NCBI RefSeq assembly: GCF_000717595.1
Contig: NZ_JNZO01000003.1
Coordinates: 62,001 to 126,000 of the forward strand
From: Streptomyces flavochromogenes
Lineage (GTDB): Bacteria > Actinomycetota > Actinomycetes > Streptomycetales > Streptomycetaceae
Reading direction: 5' to 3'
Length of the DNA: 64,000 nucleotides
The notes beneath the pieces are model-generated. The model was given only the letters and a program-made list of their open reading frames with translations, made no database searches and was not told where the DNA came from. Each line of letters starts with the position of its first letter. The stretch's first letter is position 1. Positions 32,951-41,110 of the stretch are shown here, piece by piece. Both the position numbers and the translations under genes were made by a program.

Positions 32951-35047
32951 ATGGACTCCGGCCGAATCCGTACGCCCGGAAGCGCGCCCCGCACCCGTGG
33001 CGGCGCCCGCACCGCGCCCCGTACCGCCCGCGTCGCGGCCCTCGCCGCCGCCACGCTGCTCGCCACCGTCGTCCCGTCCGCGCAGGCCCTCGCGGCCCCC
33101 GCGCCCCGGGTCGACCTCACCGTCCTGGTCGTGGACGACGGCGGCAGCGCGGTCGGCGCGATCACCGCCGAGCTGAAGGGCTCCGGCGTCCCGTACCGCA
33201 GGATCGACCTGAACGACCCGAACCGGCCGGTTCTCGACACGGCCTTCCTCAGCGACACGCTCGACGGCCGCCCCCGCGCCAAGTACCAGGGCGTCGTCCT
33301 GCCCCACGAGAGCGCCTTCGGCCCCGACTCGGCCGAGCACACCGCCCTCCAGACGTACGAACGGACCTTCGGGATCCCGCAGGTCGACGCCTACACCTGG
33401 TCCCACCCCGGCGTCGGCCTCGACTACACCAACGAGGGCGGCTGGTCCGGCGTCCTCGACGGGACCACCGCCGGGATCACCGCCGCCGGGAAGGCGGGCC
33501 CCTTCCAGTACCTGGCCGGGGCGCTCACCTTCGAGGACAACGACCCGTCGATCGCCGAGAGTTACGGCTACGCGGGCCGCCCCCGGGCCGGCTACACGAG
33601 CTACGTGGACGTCCCCGCCGACGGTGGCGGCCGGGCCAGCCTCGTCGGCGAGTACACCGCCGACGGACGCCGCGAACTGGTCGTCACCTTCGCCTACAAC
33701 CAGTACCAGCGGCAGTTCCGGGCCCTCGCCCGCGGCATCGTCGAGTGGCTCACCCAGGGCGTCCACCTCGGCCAGAGCCGCAACTACCTCTCCGTGCACG
33801 TCGACGACGTCTTCGCCCCCGACGCCCGCTGGGACACCGGACTCGACTGCACGCCCGGCGACTTCGACTGCGTCGGCGACGACGGCGAGGGCGCCGATCC
33901 GATCCGGATGACGGTCGCCGACGCCCAGTACGCCGCCGCCTGGCAGAAGTCCTCCGGCTTCACCCTCGACATGGTCTACAACGGAGGCCAGGGCGAGCAG
34001 TGGAAGACCGAGCACGCCGGCTCCGACCCGCTCACCGACCGGCTCGTCGCCGACCGCGCCCAGTACCGGTGGATCAACCACACGTACACCCATCCCTTCC
34101 TCGGCTGCGTCCAGGACAACGCCGTCGTCCCCTGGCAGTGCGCCAAGGACACCCAGGGCAAGACCCTCTGGGTCAGCCGCGCCGAGCTGTCCGCCCAGAT
34201 CCGCGACAACCACAACTGGGCGGTCCGCAAGGGCATCTCCGTCGACCGCTCCGAACTCGTCACCGGCGAGCACTCCGGCCTCAGGACCCTGCCCCAGCAG
34301 CCCGTCGACAACCCGAACATGGCCGGCGCCCTCGCCGACAACGGCGTCAAGTGGACCGGCAGCGACAACTCCCGCGAGCCGCAGCAGCGCTCGATCGGCA
34401 CCGCGTCCGGCGCCGCGAAGACGGTGCCCCGCCACCCCATGAACGTGTACTACAACGTGGGCACCGCCGCCGAGATGGCCGACGAGTACAACTGGATCTA
34501 CACCTCCCGCGCCGACGGCGGCAGCGGCATCTGCGAGTCCAACCCGGCCTCCACCTGCCTGCCCGCCCCGCTCCCCACGGCCACCGGCTACGCCGACCAC
34601 ATCGTGCCGCAGGAGGCCCGTACCGCCCTCTCCCACGTCCTCGGCAACGACCCCCGGCCGCACTACGTGCACCAGTCGAACCTCGCCGAGGAGCGCCTGC
34701 TCTACCCCGTCCTCGACCGGGTACTCGCCGACTACCGGGGCCTGTTCGCCCCCAGCGCGCCCCTGGTCAACCCCGCCCAGCGGGACGTCGGCACCGAACT
34801 GACCCGCCGCGCCGCCTGGGACCAGGCCCTCGCCGCCGGAAAGGTCACCGCCTACCGCATCGGCACCGCGGTCACCGTCAAGGCCCCCGCCGGCCTCACC
34901 GTGCCCGTCACCGCCCCCGAGGGCACCCGCAAGCGCCTCGTCCTCGGCACCGCCGCCTTCGGCACGCCGTACGCAGGGACCCGCTCCGCCTGGACCACGC
35001 CCGAACTGCTCCAGACCAGCGTCACACTCACGCTCCCGACCGCCTGA
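32951..35047 (+). CDS. Secreted polysaccharide deacetylase-like protein (PelA/Agd3-like)
   Basis: A 698-residue exported protein. Arg-rich residues 1-30, a hydrophobic core and PSAQALAAP form a signal peptide, cleaved near 46-50. Residues about 54-270 are an N-terminal alpha/beta domain (VDLTVLVVDDGGSAVGAIT). Next comes a NodB-like barrel: NYLSVHVDDVFAP (Asp285/Asp286) and WINHTYTHPF (His377, His381) look like the metal-binding Asp-His-His triad of carbohydrate esterases, and a beta-rich tail follows. This layout recalls Agd3 (CE18) of the Aspergillus galactosaminogalactan pathway and the deacetylase part of PelA; the homology is inferred. It is first of four co-directional genes. Confidence 0.85.
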   Translation: MDSGRIRTPGSAPRTRGGARTAPRTARVAALAAATLLATVVPSAQALAAPAPRVDLTVLVVDDGGSAVGAITAELKGSGVPYRRIDLNDPNRPVLDTAFLSDTLDGRPRAKYQGVVLPHESAFGPDSAEHTALQTYERTFGIPQVDAYTWSHPGVGLDYTNEGGWSGVLDGTTAGITAAGKAGPFQYLAGALTFEDNDPSIAESYGYAGRPRAGYTSYVDVPADGGGRASLVGEYTADGRRELVVTFAYNQYQRQFRALARGIVEWLTQGVHLGQSRNYLSVHVDDVFAPDARWDTGLDCTPGDFDCVGDDGEGADPIRMTVADAQYAAAWQKSSGFTLDMVYNGGQGEQWKTEHAGSDPLTDRLVADRAQYRWINHTYTHPFLGCVQDNAVVPWQCAKDTQGKTLWVSRAELSAQIRDNHNWAVRKGISVDRSELVTGEHSGLRTLPQQPVDNPNMAGALADNGVKWTGSDNSREPQQRSIGTASGAAKTVPRHPMNVYYNVGTAAEMADEYNWIYTSRADGGSGICESNPASTCLPAPLPTATGYADHIVPQEARTALSHVLGNDPRPHYVHQSNLAEERLLYPVLDRVLADYRGLFAPSAPLVNPAQRDVGTELTRRAAWDQALAAGKVTAYRIGTAVTVKAPAGLTVPVTAPEGTRKRLVLGTAAFGTPYAGTRSAWTTPELLQTSVTLTLPTA

Positions 35048-35073
35048 CCAGCACGTTCTGGGGGGAACCGCAC

Positions 35074-36633
35074 ATGCCGAGCAGTGGCCGTCATGTCACC
35101 ATGCTCACCGAAGGCACCTACCCGCATGTCCACGGCGGCGTCAGCACCTGGTGCGACCAGCTCGTCCGCGGCATGCCCGAGGTCGACTTCGAGATCCTCG
35201 CCCTCACCGGCAGCGGCCGCGAACCCGTCACCTGGGAGCTGCCGTCCAACGTCACCCGGCACACCGCCTACCCCCTCTGGGGACTCCCGCAGGGGCCGAC
35301 CGCGCCCGGTCTGTTCACCGGAGCGCGCCGGCCCCTGCGGGGGCGTGAGCGCCGCCGCTTCCTCGACACGTACGAGCGCCTGCTCCTCGCCCTCCTCGAC
35401 CCGGAGGCGGGCTACGACTTCGGCACCAGCCTGTACGAACTCGCCGAACTCGCCCGGCGGGGCCGGCTCACCGACGCCCTGCGCTCCGAGGCCGCCCTGC
35501 GCTCCCTGATGTGGATCTGGACCATGCCGCATCTGCCGACGCTCGCGGCCCGGCCCACCGTCCACGACGCGCTCACCGCCACCGACCTGCTCGAACACGC
35601 CCTGCGGCCGCTCGCCGCCCGGATAGCCACCGACGGCGTCGCCCACGCCGTCTCCAGCGGCCTCGCCACCCTTCCGGCGCTCGCCGCCCAGCACTTCGAA
35701 GGGGTGCCCTTCCTGCTCACCGAACACGGCATCTACCTCCGCGAGCGCTATCTCGGCTACCGCACCGAGGCGCAACGCTGGCCCGTCAAGGCCCTCATGC
35801 TCGGCTTCTACCGCGAGCTCAACACCCTCGGCTACCGCAAGGCCGACCTCATCACCCCCTGCAACCAGTACAACCGGCGCTGGGAGGAGCGCGGCGGCGC
35901 CCCCGCCGACCGCATCCGCACCGTCTACAACGGTGTCGACCCGGCCCTCTTCCCCGAAGCGGGGCCCGAACCCGAGACTCCCACGCTGAGCTGGTGCGGC
36001 CGCGTCGACCCCATCAAGGACCTCGAAACCCTGATCAGGGCGTACGCCATCTGCCGTGCCGAACTGCCTGCGCTGCGGCTCCGGTTGTTCGGCCCGGTCC
36101 CCGCCGGGAACGAGGACTACCTCACCCGCCTGGAGAAGCTCGCCGCCGAACTCGGCGTCACCGACGGGATCACCTTCGAGGGCCGGATCTCCGACGTGCC
36201 CAGCGCCTACGCGGCCGGGAGCGTGGTGATGCTCTCCTCCATCAGCGAGGGCTTCCCGTTCTCCCTCATCGAGGCCATGTCCTGCGGCCGCGCCACCGTC
36301 TCCACCGACGTCGGCGGGGTACGGGAGGCCGTCGGCGACACCGGCATCGTCGTCCCGCCCCGCGAACCGGCCGTGATGGCCGCCGCCGTCACCGCCCTCC
36401 TCGGCGACGGGGCGCGCCGCGCCGAACTCGGCCGACGAGCCCGGCAGAGGGTCATCGACCGGTTCACCCTGCACCGCTCGGTGGACGGATTCCGCCAGAT
36501 CTACCGCGAACTGGCGGGCGACCGGGTACGCCCCGCGCCACGCCCCCAGGTCCGGCCCAAGCCCTGGCCGGCCCGACTCCCGGCCCCGCGCCGGATCACC
36601 CCGACCCTGGTAGCGGGAGGCACCCCGGCATGA
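35074..36633 (+). CDS. pelF: PelF-like GT4 glycosyltransferase
   Basis: A 519-residue cytoplasmic GT-B enzyme. The N-terminus HVTMLTEGTYPHVHGGVSTWC is the PelF hallmark, FLLTEHGIYLRERYLG is a second PelF-typical block, and LSWCGRVDPIKDLETLI and the EX7E motif in SEGFPFSLIEAMSCG are GT4 features. PelF polymerises UDP-sugars (GalNAc-type) in Pel synthesis. It lies 26 bp after the deacetylase gene and overlaps the membrane-protein gene by 4 bp. It has a Pro/Arg-rich C-terminal tail of about 35 residues. The symbol is by family; the polymer made here is not proven. Confidence 0.9.
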   Translation: MPSSGRHVTMLTEGTYPHVHGGVSTWCDQLVRGMPEVDFEILALTGSGREPVTWELPSNVTRHTAYPLWGLPQGPTAPGLFTGARRPLRGRERRRFLDTYERLLLALLDPEAGYDFGTSLYELAELARRGRLTDALRSEAALRSLMWIWTMPHLPTLAARPTVHDALTATDLLEHALRPLAARIATDGVAHAVSSGLATLPALAAQHFEGVPFLLTEHGIYLRERYLGYRTEAQRWPVKALMLGFYRELNTLGYRKADLITPCNQYNRRWEERGGAPADRIRTVYNGVDPALFPEAGPEPETPTLSWCGRVDPIKDLETLIRAYAICRAELPALRLRLFGPVPAGNEDYLTRLEKLAAELGVTDGITFEGRISDVPSAYAAGSVVMLSSISEGFPFSLIEAMSCGRATVSTDVGGVREAVGDTGIVVPPREPAVMAAAVTALLGDGARRAELGRRARQRVIDRFTLHRSVDGFRQIYRELAGDRVRPAPRPQVRPKPWPARLPAPRRITPTLVAGGTPA

Positions 36634-38180
36634 GCGGCTCCCTGTGGCTGAAACCACCGACCACCGAAACCCCGCTGCCGGCGATCCCGCGCCCCCGCCG
36701 GGAGAACGCCCCGGGCCGGCCGCCGAACGAGGGCCCCCGAACGGGGGCCACGGCCGCCGGGCCGGGCTCCGTCGTCCCGGCCGCCGTCCCCGGCGTCCCG
36801 GCCGTGCCCGGTCCGGCCGCCCCCGGCACCCCGCCGCACCCCGCCGGAGGCGAACTCGCCGACGATCCGCTCGACGCACTCGCCGAACGGCTCGGGGAGC
36901 TCGTCGCCGTCGCCGTGCACCCCGACGAGATCGCCGCCGTCCTGGAGTCCGACGGCATGACCGACGACCACATCCGGCTCGCCTACGGCCGCGCCGACTC
37001 CTTCGCGCTCGCCGAGGACCTCTACGCGCGCGTGGAGCGACGCCACCCCGCCCCGGAGGCACCGCCCGGAGGTTCCTGGCACCGGGGGCTCGCGGGCTGT
37101 CTCCTGCGCGGGCTCGTCTTCGCCCTGCCCGGCCTCGCCTATGTCCTCGCCGCGCCCCTGCTCGCCGGGGAGCAGGGCCGGTTCGGGCTCCCGGGAGGAA
37201 CGGTTCCGCTGCTCGCGGGCGCCGTCACCGGCTGGGTCTGGAACCAGGCCCTCGCCCACCGCGCGTACACCTGGCTGGGCCTCGGCGACCGGCCCGCAGC
37301 CGCCCGCGCCCTGCTCCTCGGGGCCCCGGCGGGCGCCCTCGCCGGTACGGTCGTCGCCCTCGCGGCGGCCGCTCCCGGCGAGACCCCGGCGGCCCTGTTC
37401 GCCGCCGGGCAGTCGGTCTACCTCGCCGCCGCGACCGTGCTCCTGGTCCTCGGCCGCGAACGGGCCCTGCTCTGCGCCCTGGCACCGCTCGCCGGAGCCG
37501 TCCCCGCCTTCCGCTGGGACCTGCCCGACCTCCTGCGCGCCGGCCTCCTCCTCGCCGCGCTCACCGCGAGCGTCGCCTTCGCCGGGCTCGTCCTCCGGCC
37601 GGGCGCCCGGCGGGGCGCGGCGGGACGCGGCGGACCCCCGCGCGCGGCCTCGCTCCCGTACGGCCTCTTCGGCCTCGGCAGTGGTCTGCTCGTGCTCCAC
37701 GCGGGCATCGGCGACACCCTGGTGAGCGGTGCGGGCGCCGTCATCGCGCTCACCCTCTCCATGGGGCCCGCCGAGTGGCTGCTGCACCGCTTCCGGGGCG
37801 AGAGCCTGACCCGGCTGCGGACCCTGGCCACCGCGCGCGAGTTCCGCCGCGCGGTGACCGGCACCCTCGTGCTCTGCCTCGGCGGTTACCTCGGCGTCCT
37901 CGTCACGCTCACCGTCGCCGTGACCCTGGCCTGGCCCGGGGCGCCCTGGCCGACGCTGCCGCGGCTCGTCACCCTGCTCCTGATCGGGACCGTGCTGTGG
38001 CTGGGGCTGTTGCTCCAGGCCTTCGGGGCGGTGCTCAGCGCGGCCGCCGTCTGTCTGCTCGCTGCGGCGGCGCAGACGCTGGAACCCGCGGCCGGCCCGG
38101 TCGCGGCCGGGGGAGCGGCGGCCGTGCTCGCCGTCCTCACCTGTGTCCTGCTGGCACGACCGACCGCTCACCGCGTCTAG
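36630..38180 (+). CDS. Polytopic membrane protein of the polysaccharide locus (PelG-like role)
   Basis: A 516-residue protein. Residues 1-75 are a Pro-rich cytoplasmic leader, and about 80-145 are a helical segment (DPLDALAERLGELVAVAVHPDEIAAVLESDG). From about 150 there are roughly 10-12 hydrophobic segments (GLVFALPGLAYVLAAPLLAG, GNVL-type loops, LCLGGYLGVLVTLTVAVTLAW and others). No sequence motif proves it is PelG, but start-stop coupling to the PelF-like gene and the many helices suggest the flippase or export component. Alternatives are a general polysaccharide exporter or an unrelated membrane protein. Confidence 0.8.
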   Translation: MSGSLWLKPPTTETPLPAIPRPRRENAPGRPPNEGPRTGATAAGPGSVVPAAVPGVPAVPGPAAPGTPPHPAGGELADDPLDALAERLGELVAVAVHPDEIAAVLESDGMTDDHIRLAYGRADSFALAEDLYARVERRHPAPEAPPGGSWHRGLAGCLLRGLVFALPGLAYVLAAPLLAGEQGRFGLPGGTVPLLAGAVTGWVWNQALAHRAYTWLGLGDRPAAARALLLGAPAGALAGTVVALAAAAPGETPAALFAAGQSVYLAAATVLLVLGRERALLCALAPLAGAVPAFRWDLPDLLRAGLLLAALTASVAFAGLVLRPGARRGAAGRGGPPRAASLPYGLFGLGSGLLVLHAGIGDTLVSGAGAVIALTLSMGPAEWLLHRFRGESLTRLRTLATAREFRRAVTGTLVLCLGGYLGVLVTLTVAVTLAWPGAPWPTLPRLVTLLLIGTVLWLGLLLQAFGAVLSAAAVCLLAAAAQTLEPAAGPVAAGGAAAVLAVLTCVLLARPTAHRV

Positions 38181-38188
38181 GGGGTGTC

Positions 38189-38833
38189 GTGCCGATCAGG
38201 CCGGGCTCGCGGCCCGTGAATCGTTTCCTCCTGGTGCCGTTCTACGAGCATCCGGCCGACCGGCCCGAGGCCTGGTCGGCCCTCGTCGAGGCGGCGCCGT
38301 CCCTGTACGGCGTCGTCGTCAACCCGGCGAGCGGCGCGGGAGAGGCCCCCGACGCGGCGTTCGCGGAGGCGGCCGGCCGGCTCCGGGCGGCCGGGGTGCG
38401 GATCCTCGGCTACGTGGACACCGCCTACGGGCGCCGCCCGCACGCCGAGGTCGTCACCGACCTGCTCCGCCACCGCGACTGGTACGGCACCGACGGCGCC
38501 TTCCTCGACCAGGTGTCCACCGCGCCCGACGCCCTCGCCCACTACCGCCGGGTCGCGGTCGCGGCCCGGTCCGCCGGGGCGGCGACCCTGGTGCTCAACC
38601 ACGGCGCCCATCCGGACCCGGGCTACGAGGAGTTCGCCGACCTCCTCGTCACCTTCGAGGGCCCCTGGGACACGTACCGGACGCTCGACCTGCCGGTCGC
38701 CGCCCACTACTGCCACCTCGTGTACGCGGCTCCGCACGGCGTCCGCCCGGTCACCCCGGTGCACTGCGCCGTCCCCGGCACGGGCGCGCACCCCTGGGGC
38801 ACCCTCCCGCACCTCCCGGAGCCCGTCCGCTGA
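38189..38833 (+). CDS. Spherulation-specific family 4 (Sph3/GH135-like) protein
   Basis: A 214-residue protein; the GTG at 38189 has AGGGGG upstream (GTG at 38216 is an alternative). It is a single TIM-barrel-like domain: FLLVPFYEHP, VVVNPASGAGE, ILGYVDTAYGRR, and TDGAFLDQVS, the family's acidic active-site block. Where fungal Sph3 has Asp-Glu, this protein reads Asp107-Gln108; a Glu is kept at 157 (TFEG). Sph3 cleaves GalNAc polymers in galactosaminogalactan synthesis. No signal peptide is visible, unusual for such hydrolases. It is last in the locus, 9 bp after the membrane-protein stop. Confidence 0.88.
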   Translation: MPIRPGSRPVNRFLLVPFYEHPADRPEAWSALVEAAPSLYGVVVNPASGAGEAPDAAFAEAAGRLRAAGVRILGYVDTAYGRRPHAEVVTDLLRHRDWYGTDGAFLDQVSTAPDALAHYRRVAVAARSAGAATLVLNHGAHPDPGYEEFADLLVTFEGPWDTYRTLDLPVAAHYCHLVYAAPHGVRPVTPVHCAVPGTGAHPWGTLPHLPEPVR

Positions 38834-38863
38834 GCCTGCCGGGCGCGCGGGGGCGCCGCACCG

Positions 38864-39628
38864 TCACCCCAGGGCGAGTGCCACGAGTGCCGTCGTCGCC
38901 GCCGTCTCCTCCACCGCCCCGAAGACGTCTCCCGTCACGCCGCCGAACCGTCGTACGCACCGGCGCAGGAGTGCCGCCGCCGCGCCCAGGGCCGCACCCG
39001 CCGCAAGGACGTTGTGGACCGCGTCGTACGAGGAGAACAGCAGGCCGGAGGCGGCACAGAGGACGAGGACGACCGCGGTCGAGAGGGTCGCGGACCGGAC
39101 CGGGACGGTCGCGGCGACGATCGCGCCGAGGCCCTCGGGGCGTGCCGCGGGGACGCCCTGGCGGGAGGCGTGGGTGAGGGCGAGGCGGGCGACGGTCGCG
39201 GCCAGGGCGGCGCCGACCGCGCCGTGCGCCCAGCTCTCCCCGTACAGCTCGAAGAGTGCGGCGACCTGGGCGAGCAGGACGAGGAGCAGCACGATGACGC
39301 CGAACGGGCCGACGTCCGACTGCTTCATGATGCGCAGCGCGTCCTCGGCCGGCTTGGCGCTGCCGAGGCCGTCGGCGGTGTCGGCGAGGCCGTCGAGGTG
39401 GAGGCCGCGGGTGAGGACGGCGGGTACGGCGGTGGAGGCGACGGCGGCGAGCAGCGGGCCCGAGCCGAGTGCGAGGAACGCGCCGCCGAGCCCGGCGGCG
39501 AAGAGTCCGACGACCAGACCGGCCAGCGGGGCGCAGAGCATGCCGGCGCGCGCCGCGTCCCGGTCCCAGCGGGTGATGCGGGCGGGAAACACGGTGAGGG
39601 TGCCGAAGGCGAAACGCAGGCCGTCCAT
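38864..39628 (-). CDS. cobS: Adenosylcobinamide-GDP ribazoletransferase
   Basis: A 254-residue integral membrane enzyme that joins adenosylcobinamide-GDP to alpha-ribazole, the final joining step of cobalamin assembly. LRFAFGTLTVFPARITRWD is the family N-terminus, and RGLHLDGLADTADGLGSA is the metal-binding signature. It also has MKQSDVGPFGV and several hydrophobic helices. The start at 39628 gives MDGLRFAFGT. CobT and CobU are encoded 3-6 kb to the right on the same strand; its own promoter must lie before 39628, near the dyad at 39663. Confidence 0.96.
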   Translation of the reverse strand: MDGLRFAFGTLTVFPARITRWDRDAARAGMLCAPLAGLVVGLFAAGLGGAFLALGSGPLLAAVASTAVPAVLTRGLHLDGLADTADGLGSAKPAEDALRIMKQSDVGPFGVIVLLLVLLAQVAALFELYGESWAHGAVGAALAATVARLALTHASRQGVPAARPEGLGAIVAATVPVRSATLSTAVVLVLCAASGLLFSSYDAVHNVLAAGAALGAAAALLRRCVRRFGGVTGDVFGAVEETAATTALVALALG

Positions 39629-39662
39629 CCGGGCAGGGTAATCGCCGCCTCCAGACGGTAGA

Positions 39663-39679
39663 TTGCGCATATCGCGCAA
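39663..39679. promoter_or_regulatory. TTGCGC inverted repeat in cobS/membrane-protein gap
   Basis: TTGCGC-ATATC-GCGCAA is a perfect 6-bp-arm dyad, 35 bp before the cobS start and 17 bp before the ATG of the divergent membrane-protein gene. The AT core and symmetry suggest a repressor site; the regulator is unknown. Confidence 0.45.
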
Positions 39680-39695
39680 ATCGGAACGGGGTGGC

Positions 39696-40460
39696 ATGGG
39701 TCACTGGTTCTCCCGCAACATCGTCGAGCCGGGCAAGCTCCCGATGCTTCTCGCGCTGACCTCGTTCATCGTGACGTTCCTGGTCACGAGGACCATCGTC
39801 CGTCTCATCCGGGCGGGCAAGGGGCCCTTCGGGAACGTCTCGTCCGGCGGGCTCCACATCCATCACGTCGTACCGGGCGTGGTCCTCACCGTCATCGGCG
39901 GTTTCGGCGCGGTGGGCAGCGACCGGCACGGGATCGGCGCCGCCGTCTTCGCCGTGGTCTTCGGGGTCGGCGCGGGGCTCGTCCTGGACGAGTTCGCGCT
40001 GATCCTCCATCTCGACGACGTCTACTGGTCCGACGAGGGCCGCAAGAGCGTCGAGGTGGTCGTCCTCACCGCCGCCCTGGTCGGGCTCACCCTGAGCGGC
40101 TTCTCGCCGCTGGGCGTCGACGACATGACCGCCGACGAACGCCAGGACCGGTTCACCTTCATCCTGACCCTCGCGCTGAACTTCCTCCTCATCCTGATCA
40201 CCCTGGTGAAGGGGAAGTTCAGGATGGCGGTGATCGGGACCCTGATCCCGTTCGTGGCGATCGTGGGCGCCGCCCGGCTCGCCCGCCCCGGCTCCTGGTG
40301 GGCCCGCCGGTTCTACGGGCGCCGCCACCGGGCCCGGGCCCGCTCCCGGATCCGTACGTACCGCCACGACAAGCGCTGGACCAGGGTCCGGCGCCGGGCT
40401 CAGGACTTGATCGGAGGCTTCCAGGAACGGGTTCCCGGGCGGGGCTCCACTCCCTCCTGA
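39696..40460 (+). CDS. Conserved integral membrane protein
   Basis: A 254-residue protein from the ATG at 39696 (MGHWFSRNIVEPGKLPML). Hydrophobic segments include LPMLLALTSFIVTFLVTRTI, VVPGVVLTVIGGFGAVG, IGAAVFAVVFGVGAGLVLDEFALIL, VVVLTAALVGLTLSGF and two later helices. A His motif (GGLHIHHVVPG) and the LDEFALILHLDDVYW block look functional, possibly metal-binding. The C-terminus is very Arg-rich, so cytoplasmic. I do not recognise a characterised family. The last 61 bp overlap the convergent rhomboid-like gene. Confidence 0.85.
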   Translation: MGHWFSRNIVEPGKLPMLLALTSFIVTFLVTRTIVRLIRAGKGPFGNVSSGGLHIHHVVPGVVLTVIGGFGAVGSDRHGIGAAVFAVVFGVGAGLVLDEFALILHLDDVYWSDEGRKSVEVVVLTAALVGLTLSGFSPLGVDDMTADERQDRFTFILTLALNFLLILITLVKGKFRMAVIGTLIPFVAIVGAARLARPGSWWARRFYGRRHRARARSRIRTYRHDKRWTRVRRRAQDLIGGFQERVPGRGSTPS

Positions 40461-41110
40461 CCGCGCTCGCGCCAGGCCTGGATCCCCATCAGGACGAGGA
40501 CGCCGGCGATGGCCGCCAGATGTTCCCTGCCCGCCAGGTTCGGCTTGATGATCACCTCGACGACCATCGCCACGACCACGAGCGTGCCCGTCCACCGGGC
40601 CCCGTACCGCCAGCAGACGTAGACGGCCAGGCCGACCACGGCCGCCGACGGCCCGGTGTCGACGACCTGCGCGTCGGTGGCGGGCAGCCCGAGCGGGTTC
40701 TCCGGGCCGAGCGCGATGCCCACGCGCGCGTACAGCGTCCCGCAGAGGGTCGCCAGATAGGCGACGGCGAGGGTGCGCCACCGCCCCAGGCAGATCTCGG
40801 CGATCCCGAAGACCAGCAGGACCTGCGCGAGGGCGCCCCACACGGGAAGGTCGAGCGCCGGCACGAACAGCGAGAGCGGGGTCCGGAGCAGCGCCAGCCA
40901 GAACGGGTCCTCGGCCCGTACGGAGCCGATGTTCTGGACCGGCTGATAGCCCCAGTCCTGGTTCTGCACCAGCTGGAAGAGGGAGGTGAGACAGACGGCG
41001 GCGAGCGTCATCGGGACCGCCCGCCACTTCTTCGTGAGCAGCGCCGTCCGTACGGTGAGGAACAGCGGGCCCCACTCGCGGCGGGCGAACTCCCGGAGGG
41101 CGCGGCTCAA
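40400..41110 (-). CDS. Rhomboid-like intramembrane protein paired with LysX
   Basis: About 236 residues from a TTG at 41110 with GGAGAG upstream, overlapping the lysyltransferase stop by 3 bp. Six or so hydrophobic segments are present. VVDTGPSAAVVGL contains a Gly-x-Ser (Ser155) as in rhomboid active sites, and NLAGREHLAAIAGVL has a histidine (His197) placed as the rhomboid catalytic His. The expected serine-His dyad may therefore be intact, though the overall similarity is weak. Translational coupling to LysX suggests a joint role in membrane lipid or peptide handling. A GTG at 41143 is an alternative start. Confidence 0.75.
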   Translation of the reverse strand: MSRALREFARREWGPLFLTVRTALLTKKWRAVPMTLAAVCLTSLFQLVQNQDWGYQPVQNIGSVRAEDPFWLALLRTPLSLFVPALDLPVWGALAQVLLVFGIAEICLGRWRTLAVAYLATLCGTLYARVGIALGPENPLGLPATDAQVVDTGPSAAVVGLAVYVCWRYGARWTGTLVVVAMVVEVIIKPNLAGREHLAAIAGVLVLMGIQAWRERGQEGVEPRPGTRSWKPPIKS

